Below are positions 7,896-15,847 of a DNA stretch of 15,847 bases, in pieces. Under the pieces are notes generated by a model. That model worked only from the letters and a program-made list of their open reading frames with translations, searched no databases and was not told the origin of the DNA. The position numbers were made by a program, and so were the translations under genes. Numbering within the stretch: the first letter of the stretch is position 1; each line of letters begins with the position of its first letter. The DNA comes from Flammula alnicola. Taxonomy: Eukaryota > Basidiomycota > Agaricomycetes > Agaricales > Strophariaceae. The DNA is taken from NCBI GenBank assembly GCA_015499995.1, contig JADNRV010000722.1:1-15847 (forward strand), written 5' to 3'.

Positions 7896-9596
7896 ATGTC
7901 GAGCGATCCCAGGGTACACAAGCCCCGTCTGCCGAAAGCTTACAGCGACCAGCAACTCGCCTTTCTTAAAAGGTATTCACAACAACGAACTCAATCCATG
8001 CCCTTGCTCACCCGTTTATCCCTTCCAACAGCAGTCTCCCAGAATTCGAGCGCAGATCCCAAGGTTCAATTCGTGGGGATGCTAAGAAATTCGCCCTGGA
8101 AAGGGCTCAGGATTTCATCGATCGTTTCGGTCTGCCTGGTGAATTCGTCGGCGTAGAGGAACCAGAATCGCGCTTCAAGGAGGTTCGTATCTGCAGCTGT
8201 GGCTCATTGTAATTCTTAACCGTCACGTCCACAACAGCAAATATACAACTGGTTCAAGAACACCGTTGGTCGTACTAGGAGGAAATTAGAGGGTCGACCT
8301 CGTTCTGCGAAGAAAGCAGCAGAGAAAGGTGAGTCCAACGACATCAATGTTGAACCTATTTTCAACGCTGCTTAGCCGCTGCACTCGCGACTGATCTCGC
8401 ATGGAACTCGAGTGTTGCCACTCCGAATGTCGTGCCGTATTCTCATGCCGAGAGCAGCACTACAGGCAGTCCAGTAAATCCAACTCAGACCTTAATATCG
8501 CCTATCCAGTACGGAGGCCTCCAACCGAGCTCATCGATGAGCACAGCCTTATCGACCCCGACATCGACCCATGCCACTGCTCACACCACGACACATACGA
8601 CCACTCACACGACTACCCATAATGCACCTCATCCTTCGGCCCATAATCAAAACCACCCGTCATCTCATAATCCAACTCACAATCCGACCCACACTCCGAC
8701 ACACAATCTGACGACTCTGAGCTTGGGCATTACCAAGAGCACCATGCGTGAATCTTTTTTGCAGGGCCTGGATTCATCCACCCTCGCGAACATGGTGCAG
8801 AGTTTTGTCGCCGCCAATCCCTCTCCGACACCCCTTACGCCCATAGTGGACGCATTGTTTGAAGCCATCTCAGCGGACAACTCTCCCAATTCTTTCAACA
8901 GGGATCCAAAGCCATACCTGCATCGTTTCTTAGACGCATCGACCTACTTCCCCGTGTCCATCGTCCACGCTGGCGTAGCGGGTCCCCTCGCAGGACCCCG
9001 CGCCCTCCAAATGCAGATCCGCAAATATTCAACATGGACGCCCACCGCCACGCCCCGAGCATCCTCGCAACGATCCATAACCCCAATCCAAGTCCCGTCC
9101 TCGTCGACCTCGCTCTCCGACGAGATGCAGCGCATCGCCATGGACCGGCAGCGGCGGAAGGACCACATCCAGTGGGCGCGGATCCATGCTGCCGCCCTCG
9201 AGCTGGGTATGCTCGGCATGGGCCGGGTGGGCGAGGCGGACAACAGCGGCTACGCATATGCCATGGGCCGGGCGTTCTCGGAAATGATGGCGCGAGACGC
9301 AGTGTGGGAGTCCGATGAGGTCGAGTGGGTGGCTGGCATCTGTGTCCTTCGTGCGGTGATAAGGACTGCCATGCAGGGGGACCGGAGACAGCGGGATGAG
9401 TACGACGAGCTTCTCAGAACGTATGAAGGGAGATGGAAGGAGATTAAGGATGAAGCTCGACAAGCTGTTGTGACGGTACGATCGTTGTTTCTGCGTTTTC
9501 CTCCTGCGTTTCTGAACTGGTTCCTTTTTTTTCTTACAGGAGGTTTTACTTGCTGCCAAAGACGACCTGACAAGACTAGATGAATCGCTGTCATAG
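7896..9596 (+). CDS. Homeodomain-like WFKN-motif protein with His-X3 repeat
   Basis: Predicted 491-aa protein. Exons are 7896-7972, 8032-8182, 8238-8328, 8376-9475 and 9540-9596; introns are 59, 55, 47 and 64 bp, all GT..AG and in frame. Residues 15-92 form a compact module: AYSDQQLAFLKSSLPEF, an F-rich middle, then QIYNWFKNTVGRTRRK at 77-92. The W-F-x-N followed by basic residues resembles homeodomain helix 3. From memory, a similar layout (Q..FL...LP.F, later I..WF.N) recurs in unnamed Agaricomycete proteins; this was not searched. Next come a Ser/Thr/Pro-rich linker, a 12-fold His-X3 repeat at about 171-216, and a helical charged C-terminal half with a Gly/Ala/Met-rich middle. Nuclear, DNA-binding function is inference. 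The gene starts 168 bp after the ERG6 stop, so its promoter is short. The ATG at 7896 is chosen because the module begins right after it; no signal peptide or membrane helix is visible. Confidence 0.8.
8567..8704 (+). repeat. In-frame 12-bp repeat coding (T/N/P-rich) His-X3 x12
   Basis: Twelve histidines occur at an exact spacing of four residues (about residues 172-216 of the WFKN-motif protein). The intervening triplets change from TTT to NAP, PSA, PSS, NPT and TPT. The underlying DNA is a degenerate 12-bp minisatellite. The register is never broken although the spacers have diverged, which suggests that either selection or recent expansion keeps the period. Confidence 0.9.
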
Positions 9597-10179
9597 CTGA
9601 AATACTGATACGCCACGGATTTTGTACTCTTGCTTTGTATTATGCAGCAATACCCTTCCGCATCTTGGTGTAACTCCAGATCTTCACATTTATACCTTAC
9701 GGTGTACTGCAATATCGAGTGTAACTTATTATTCTCCAGACATTTTTAGTTGTATTTTGATAACTTATATTTTTGCTATCGACAATTCTTCTACTTGGTT
9801 TCACATAAATAAGTGACATTCATGCCAGTGTATTTAAGCAGTTGGAATTCTATCGTTTCTCGGCCTCAACACTGATAACACTGGAGAAGCAAATCTCCTA
9901 AGCAATACGATATATAACAACGACAAAACAACGATAACAATAACAACGATAACAATAACATCGATAACATCGATTCCTCCAATTCGCACCTCTCTTCAGA
10001 TCGGTTTGCGGTTGGAGTTGGAATTTGTAGGTTCTGCAAATGGGTATCATCAATCCAAAAATCGCAACAACTGCTGGAGGTCGTGCCAGGTAGTGGCATA
10101 TTTCTCAGGATTGAAATTTTGACCGAAGATCAAAAATTCAAGTACGTCTGGCGATTTCCGTATCGCTGTAGAAGGTCCA
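9597..10179. other. Convergent intergenic region between WFKN-motif gene and F-box gene
   Basis: No gene seen. It holds the 3' ends of two convergent transcripts and is AT-rich. A minus-strand frame at 9866-10099 rich in Leu, Ser and Cys is produced by the simple repeat inside it. Confidence 0.5.
9917..9974. repeat. Interrupted AAC/GATAAC simple repeat
   Basis: A degenerate microsatellite built from AACAACGATAACAATAAC-type units, with several GATAAC hexamers at its right half. It lies between two convergent genes, so a promoter role for the GATA motifs is unlikely. Confidence 0.75.
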
Positions 10180-12324
10180 TCAGCAGCAAGATTTTAACAT
10201 TGAGATATATCTGATCATACCATCATCCTTCCGGACATAAACGATAGAATGTGTTCCCTGGAATGCCCAGCGTCGATCATGGATATCTCTCATAAGCAGA
10301 ACGGACCACTTGTCGAGAAGAACCTTCGCCCGCTTTCTAAAATTGTACCTATTTTCACCAGGGATGTCGGAAGACGAGAGGTTATGAACGTGGTACATGA
10401 GATGATGGATGTCCGATTGCTAGCGCGCATGGGAAAGGTCAGAAATAGATGCGTATATATTGGATAAATGGACACTCACGTAGAGTTCTCGGACACTTTC
10501 CACCTGGACGCCTTCTATAGCGCTGAAGAAATGGGAGATCTGCAGGGCCCTGCGGATCTTGAGGGGAATCTTGGGAGGCGAAGTTAACTCGAAATACGAG
10601 AAAGTATCGGGCATGCAGTTCACGATGCCCGACCAGTCCTTGAGGATACGCAAGCGTTCCTTCTCCATCTCGTCGAGCTCGTCTATCGATGCATGTCCTT
10701 CGAGGAGTTCTTGTGCGTAATTGCACAGCACAGCGCCTGGTAAGACAATGCGCATATGCTGCAGTCGGCGGCATTTTCCACTCATGATAGAGGAACTTGA
10801 CTGGTCGGTGTCGGTCCTGGGATCCAATTCACAACGAGATAGGGCGAGCTGTGACAGAGCGACTTCGTACCCAGCGACTGATTCGTAGACGAACAAGTAG
10901 AGTTCCTCTAAATTTGGCAGTAGAAGAGGAGTACTACTACCGGGGTAGTATACCATGTTGAGGACGTCGGTCCTGGATGGCAGGTATATGGAGAGTTTGG
11001 TGAGATGTGGCGTAAGTTGGAAGAATGAGGATAGCTCTCCCTCTCCGATATCATGAAGATAGTACGTGCTCATTTCGAGTTCCTGTAGGTGTGTGCCTTG
11101 AAAGGAATGTGAGATAAAGGAGGTAAGTGCAGGAAGTGCATTAACTGGGTAATTGGTTATCTTGATATTCTCGACGGATGGAAGCTCGAGACACGGGAGG
11201 AAGTTGTCCGTGACGCCGTCGTCTGGGTCGTTGTCGTCTTCGGCTAGGTCGAAATGGATGTCTATGTTCCGGACATGCTCCAGCCTGGTTTTCGGCCAAA
11301 CCTTGGAGATGTCGGCCATAGTAATCATTAACAGTCGGAGGTCGGTTAATGGAGAAGACTCCATGACTTGGGTTCTTGCGAAGCCCTGATGTGGCCCCAC
11401 AGCATCGACAAAAAGCTTGATTTGAGACCAAGGCAATAATACATTGCCGAAGGAGAAACCCCCAACGTAAACGTCTCTAAGCTTCGGAGTCACTTGAAAT
11501 AGGTCGATTTGGCGGTCGGCACCTTCGGTTTCATCGTAAGAGAAAGACACATACAACCTTGTGAGGGAAGAAAGACGGTCTCTTACGCCTTCCAAAGCGT
11601 TAAGAAAAGATGGCTTTGTGAGGAGGTAAAGTGTTTGCCATCTTTCCGCGTGCGCCATTAGCAAATCGAGGAACGGTGTTAAATCTTCGGGTTGTCTCGT
11701 CGGAGAACATAGATAGATATGTAGTGGTGCATCCTGTGATCTCTCGAGGCACAGAGTAAAGAATTTGAGGAAAGCTTTTGAAGGCTTCTTCCCTTTCAAT
11801 AAGCATGCGTCGATGATTAGTTGGCCCCATAAATGGTGGAGAGACAAGGTCGTTTCCCTCCAGAAACGAGAGACCTGGGATGGCGACCAAGGAAAGTTGA
11901 CGGGGTTCGAAGAATCTAGGACCAAGCGGGGATGCGGATTCAAGAGAAATGACTCTGCATTTATGGAGATTATCTCTGCCAGAATTTCGGCAGGAAGCTG
12001 TCGCACGGGTGACAGGATAGCTTTGTGCACACGGAGAAACTCCAGCCCTGCTTCCAGACGCGGCTTCCCTCCGTCGAGTTTGAAGCCAGTTTCACGTTCC
12101 GAGGCGATTCCGCCATGTAGCGCCTCGAGAATATCGCCTGTTAACACAGAGACACGGTCGACGGCGTCTTGGATTAACCTTCTTTCGGAGTCGGTGGGTA
12201 CGGCGTTCGAGTTCAATAGATGAGGAACAGGGGAAGTGAAGTCATCGTTATAGTTTGGGGATAGTGTCCGGTGCAAAGAAAGTGTGAAGAGTCTTTGCTT
12301 CAAACTGATCGTGTTTGACTTCAT
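10180..12324 (-). CDS. F-box-like protein
   Basis: Probable substrate-recognition subunit of an SCF ubiquitin ligase; the target is unknown. Two coding exons, minus strand: 12324-10480 and 10419-10180; the 60-bp intron starts GTGAGT, has a CTGAC branch site and ends GCTAG. Length 694 aa. N-terminal helices (residues about 45-105) are followed by the F-box core RQLPAEILAEIISI at about 109-121, then SQVSRFWRETTLSLHHLWGQL at about 149-169, the usual 'cross over, tryptophan, walls' pattern of mushroom F-box proteins. The rest is irregular leucine-rich repeat-like sequence (LTRLYVSFS, LRDVYVGGF, LTDLRLLMITM, LPNLEELYLFV). The start at 12324 is the first ATG after a probable 5' intron (12369-12419). 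The open frame continues upstream through that splice but without an ATG. No lesion is seen, unlike its neighbour. Confidence 0.85.
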
Positions 12325-12368
12325 TGAAGTTGAGGTCAATTCATACAGCCGGGAAAAGCTGTGGTCTT

Positions 12369-12419
12369 CTATAAGAAAGTAAGACAAAAATTATAAGGAA
12401 CAAGTGGCACCCAGCCTAC
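12369..12419 (-). other. Probable 5'-leader intron of the F-box gene
   Basis: On the minus strand, GTAGGCTGGG... to ...CTTTCTTATAG, 51 bp. Joining its flanks keeps the F-box frame open for about 45 codons upstream to a TGA near 12517, though no ATG lies in it. It is either a leader intron or a coding intron whose start exon I cannot find. Confidence 0.5.
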
Positions 12420-12781
12420 CGTAGCGTTCTGCAGGAACCTGATAGTTGATAATGGTCTGTCGTAAAGTTCGTTCGAAATTTGCAGGAAAAGGGATCAAAA
12501 CATCATGACGCCGGCGATGTCATATTGACATATTGCGGACCCACAGCGATGTGGGCAGTGTGGGCGGCTGTGGCAACCTGGTTGAATTTGGTTCAGCGCG
12601 CATATTTTTTACGGCGCCGGGAACAATGCGAACATTAGCTCGGTGGCTATAAGGTACTAGCACAGCTTGGGATTTCCTTAAATACATGATGTACGGTCTT
12701 ATCAAATCCTCTGTTGTCTATAAACTACGATTGTAGCACTTTATATCCCCAGTAATTACTGTCTTTTGAGTTGAGCAGTAT
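12420..12781. other. Intergenic region between F-box gene and F-box pseudogene
   Basis: This presumably carries the F-box gene promoter and the downstream end of the pseudogene. No separate gene is seen; the minus-strand frame at 12520-12705 shows no family resemblance. Confidence 0.45.
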
Positions 12782-14532
12782 TCATACCATGCCGTGGAAC
12801 TTTAGAGATGCCTCGAGCAAATCGGTTGCCGTCGATTGCTCTCCCTCGTCTATTATTTCTAGATGAATTTCAGACCTTTTAATCTGGAGAAGACGAAGCA
12901 GGAACTCTTTGTCAATGTATGTCACTACGTTTCCAAAAAGGAATCCGATGTAGACATGATGAAGTGGTCGACCGCGTGCGGACAGAGGACTCGATCCGTT
13001 GAGACTGTCAGTGACAGCGTTTGGCAAGAATGATGTGCCGTCGCTGCCTGGAATATGTGCAGTGCTGGCGTCGGGATGAAAATATTCAGGAAGGAGCCCC
13101 ATGAAAACGTTCGCCGTGCGCTGAACTTTAGGACCTCAAGTTGAGGAAGAAAAGTTTCACCCGGTTCGCTGCTCTCCGCCGTTGATCGGAGAGCTAGATG
13201 TTGTAGCAACGGAAAAGGTTCTGTATGCGACATCTCCTTGCCAGATTTCGAGCTGGACAAGGATAGGTATGTAACTGTTGGCAGCCGCACAAGAAATGCG
13301 ACAATGGGATTACCAATGGTATATGCTTCTTCCTCCAGTTCCAGAGTTAAGTGAGTGAGGAATTCCTGCACGCCAAAAAGAGGTCTCAGAAAGGGTCCGC
13401 GGGAATAGGAAACGTGGGTTGGATGTAGAACTGGGGCGTCGTAGGAATAGGGAGAACGGTAAACAAGACGCTGCAAAGAAGGAAGCAGGATTCGGTCGAA
13501 TATGCAAATCGCATTGGGGTGACCAACAGCGAAGTAGAGATATTGGAGAGAGTAGGATGATATTTTGATTGGGTTGGCCGAAAACCCTTCAGCAGAACCC
13601 AGTTCATGCAATTCGCAATGGGTTAAATGAGTTGCATGACGTAGGACTTCCAATGCTACATCGACAGAAATCTTCGTTGCTTTGAAGTGCGTGACGGTAT
13701 GCACGAAATATCAATTTGCGAAGCGCCAAAAATTTCAACATTCCTGAGGCAAGGAGTTTCGCGAAAACGAAAAGAGGGGAGCTCCTGGACTATGGCGACG
13801 CGGAGCCAATATTTTGAGTGTTCGGAGGCTTGGGGTCTCGGGGAAATCGTCAAAAAAGGCCGGGTAATAAATTGGATCCATACAAAGACCTAGGTGCTGC
13901 CAACGGTGCGCATGGTCCTTGAAATCTCGAAGTATGGCAGTCCGTCTCGCCAAGGCGGTAAACCATCTGCTGTCCACGGATAATACCCGTCAGGTTCTGT
14001 GTCCGACAAGAGACAGACAGACAGAAGTTGTTGGCCAGAGCGATCTAGCCACTGACGAGTTAGCTCCCCATACTGCTTGCAGAATTGAGCCTCGCCAAGC
14101 TTGATGTCCATTGTAGTCCATAATTGTGGTGTAGCTAGTGCAATTTCCCTCCAAGTCTTGCAGATTGCCAGCTAGACGTAGCGGAGCAGCGACCTGTTCT
14201 CGAGATCTGTTCGTGGAAAATATTTCGGGACCCATGACGCTGTCGATATAAGATATGAATATCTTGGTTGTGATCTCCAGAGGAATGTTACGGGTAACCG
14301 GGTCATGATAAAGGTTAGCCTTCTCTTTCAACGAGAGTCGCCTCCGCGCGAGATCGGCCAGTTGGTCCTCCATCTGAGTTATTTCTGCGTCCAGTCTTGC
14401 AATTTGCGAGCAAGCGTCGCAAGTACGTCCGCAAAAAAGTGCGCATTGTGTAGGATCGTAGTTGTGGTCATGTAAGGAGTTGCAAAGGCCGCGGTGTGCA
14501 CGGCACCGCTGGCACGAGTGACTCTGAGCCAT
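12782..14532 (-). pseudogene. F-box protein pseudogene with about five frame breaks
   Basis: Start at ATG 14532. The N-terminus has a Cys-rich segment (C7, C10, C17, C29, C33, C37, C40), a coiled coil (ARLDAEITQMEDQLADLARR), then the F-box core ITRNIPLEI-like RNIPLEITTKIFISYIDS. The text then switches frame without room for an intron: PLRLA | ICKTWREIALATPQLW (about 14168-14172), SVCLLSDTEP | DSRWFTALARRTAIL (13978-14030), RTLKILAP | IVQELPSFRF (about 13792-13808), IDISCIP | VTHFKATKIS (about 13690-13703), and STSDSFLE | YIDKEFLLRLLQ (12920-12960), ending DLLEASLKFHGMV at 12784-12782. Each side reads as normal F-box family protein, so these are indels rather than introns. No long homopolymer lies at the breaks. 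It belongs to a different subfamily from the intact F-box gene next door. Confidence 0.82.
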
Positions 14533-15087
14533 GTAAGGGCCCCGAATCGGAAGCAGTTGTGTTGAACTCGTTATGGCAGTGCCGTTCTAAAATGTCGCTG
14601 GTTGAAGTGAGTTCGTTGCTTCTCATACAACAATTTACTAGAACACACCAAAAATGTTGCAAAGCTATTCTAGCTCAACGTGACACAATAATGACGAGAA
14701 AGACCGAAGAAATCGTATGCTGAGTCCGCCCTAGGGAGGAAGACGCTAAGCCACGTCGAAGCAGGTGGTTGGAAATCGGAGTCAAGGTCAGGGGCAATTT
14801 GATGTTTGCCATTCTCCATGCATATGGACAGTTCTTGGTCTCTCCAGACAGAATCGCACAGCGTCAACGTATCCCGATTTACTCCAACAGCCTTTACATA
14901 TCATCGGACATGAGCATCAGCCCATTTGATTTCTTGCAATGCATCAACTAACGTTAGGCAACCTCGGCCTGTTCCTTCACCAGTTTCCTGTGGTCTGCGA
15001 CTCTGCATCTGTCTGCATGGCTTCATGTCCCCTCCTCCACGCGAATGGCTTTTTATGAGGCACTCTGGAAGTATACAGTATGGCGTC
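14533..15087. other. Divergent intergenic region between two pseudogenes
   Basis: The former promoter region of both broken genes. The plus-strand frame is open from 14926 into the kinase remnant, but the part before about 15088 shows no kinase resemblance, so the original first exon(s) of the kinase gene may be here, decayed or unrecognised. Confidence 0.4.
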
Positions 15088-15840
15088 ATGGAGTTGGGGA
15101 CAAATACAACGGTAGCCCGCCTTCCTTTTGGCCTCTACGCCAAGCAGACAATTGGGGCCTTTGAAGAGGGCCTTGCCACTCAGTACGTCTCGGAACACAC
15201 CAGCATTCCAGTCCCCCATGTCCTCGACGTCATCCTCCTGCCCAGTTATCCACTCCCCAACGCAGGCCTCATACTCATGACTTCGGTTCCAGGGAGAACA
15301 TTGGGAAGTAGCGGCGTCCCCATAGACGAAATGTCCAGTCAACAGGTGGACATCTTTGTGGAGACACCGCACGGCTGGTTCGAGCAGTTACGGTCCTTTA
15401 CGGTCTCTGTCGCCCCCTGAAAAATTTTCCGTTTGAGGATTCACTGGCGGTGGACTGTACAGCTTTAGAATCCAAAATATAGCTGAAGGACCCACTTCAC
15501 AAGACGAGTTTCACGCGCAGCCCTTCTGCACCCCGTGGGAGCCATACGACGCGTCTAGGCTTTATGCAGCCATCGAGAAGCGCCGAACGACGCGATATCG
15601 AATATGCTTCACACACGGAGACATTAACCCTACAAATATTCTTGTCGATGAAAATCTTCGACCTTCGGCATTGGTAGATTGGCAGACTGCCAGTTGGATG
15701 CCGGAGTATTGGGAATATACACGTACAATATACCTTCGACGACGATACACAGGATGGTACAATGCCTTCAGGCGCATTTTCCCTCGTATGAATCTGAGCA
15801 TGAGGTTGAGATGGCTGTGTGGATGCATTGGTTTCCATAG
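15088..15840 (+). pseudogene. APH-like (aminoglycoside phosphotransferase fold) kinase pseudogene
   Basis: Remnant of the large fungal APH/choline-kinase-fold family, whose substrates are mostly unknown; it should not be read as antibiotic resistance. The N-lobe reads TTVARLPFGLYAKQTIGAFEEGLATQ.., SIPVPHVLDV and the hinge ILMTSVPG. The C-lobe has the catalytic loop FTHGDINPTNILVDENL, then LVDWQTASWMPEYWEY and GWYNAFRRIFP. Lesions: a 10-bp tandem duplication (TTACGGTCCT / TTACGGTCTC at 15388-15407) shifts frame after EQLRS; TGA at 15434-15436 lies inside a conserved SV-x-GF segment; one base is missing near 15785-15787 before YESEHEVEMAVW; the final stop is at 15838-15840. The catalytic motifs themselves survive, so decay looks recent. 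The 5' end is unclear. Confidence 0.8.
15388..15407 (+). repeat. 10-bp tandem duplication disrupting the APH-like gene
   Basis: TTACGGTCCT is followed at once by TTACGGTCTC (8 of 10 bases equal). Both copies encode Leu-Arg-Ser in different frames. Ten bases is one more than a multiple of three, which matches exactly the frame change seen here. Confidence 0.8.
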
Positions 15841-15847
15841 ATGAGCG

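Noticed and set aside
8895..9257. Arg/Gly-rich minus-strand frames
   Set aside because: These are products of the GC-rich coding strand in reverse, with low complexity and no start context or splice support.
9029..9712. Long minus-strand frame (227 codons) opposite the WFKN-motif gene
   Set aside because: It is the antisense shadow of exon 4 and the 3' UTR; the plus-strand exon continues a spliced protein, while this frame shows no family text.
9866..10099. Leu/Ser-rich minus-strand frame that looks like a membrane peptide
   Set aside because: Its hydrophobic run is the translation of the AAC/GATAAC simple repeat; there is no other support.
14162..14205. A 22-bp GT..AG 'intron' that would repair the first frame break of the F-box pseudogene
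   Set aside because: It is far below the 47-65 bp intron size seen elsewhere in the window and would delete the conserved VAAPLRLA segment.
15088..15840. Reading the APH-like remnant as an antibiotic-resistance gene
   Set aside because: The fold family is large in mushrooms with mostly unknown substrates, and this copy is broken.
1..15847. tRNA, rRNA, CRISPR or transposon terminal repeats
   Set aside because: I looked for T-arm-like GGTTCRA motifs, regular spaced repeats and long inverted ends and saw none that held up. Short or diverged elements could be missed by eye.

Overview
The window looks like nuclear DNA from a filamentous basidiomycete, most likely an Agaricomycete. The coding genes are cut by many short introns (about 47-65 bp, GT..AG, often with a CTAAC/CTGAC branch site). 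The gene families also fit: a Dal5-type MFS permease, expanded F-box proteins, an APH-like kinase, small secreted cysteine-rich proteins and a sterol C-24 methyltransferase. No prokaryotic, tRNA, rRNA or CRISPR signal was seen.

Layout, left to right. (1) 504-2864, minus: an intact 16-exon MFS permease of the anion:cation symporter (allantoate permease-like) family, about 497 aa. (2) 2928-4391: no gene seen, except a TATA box and a 4x7-bp repeat near its right end. (3) 4392-4702, plus: a two-exon small secreted cysteine-rich protein of 81 aa with a signal peptide, a dibasic site and a knottin-like cysteine order. (4) 4703-6114: no intact gene. Minus-strand patches look protein-like and may be a decayed or unrecognised gene. 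(5) 6450-7727, plus: ERG6, sterol 24-C-methyltransferase, 5 coding exons and a 5'-UTR intron, 349 aa. (6) 7896-9596, plus: a 491-aa protein with a homeodomain-like Trp-Phe-Lys-Asn motif and a register-perfect His-X3 repeat. (7) 10180-12324, minus: an intact 694-aa F-box protein. (8) 12782-14532, minus: an F-box pseudogene with about five frame breaks. (9) 15088-15840, plus: an APH-like kinase pseudogene with a 10-bp tandem duplication, a nonsense codon and a second frameshift.

How the genes relate: there is no evident biosynthetic cluster. ERG6 is a housekeeping sterol gene. The permease and the secreted peptide face the environment. The right third (10.2-15.8 kb) holds members of families that expand and decay in mushroom genomes, and two of its three genes are broken.

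All exon models were read by eye from splice sites, frame continuity and remembered family patterns. No alignment, transcript or database search was run.
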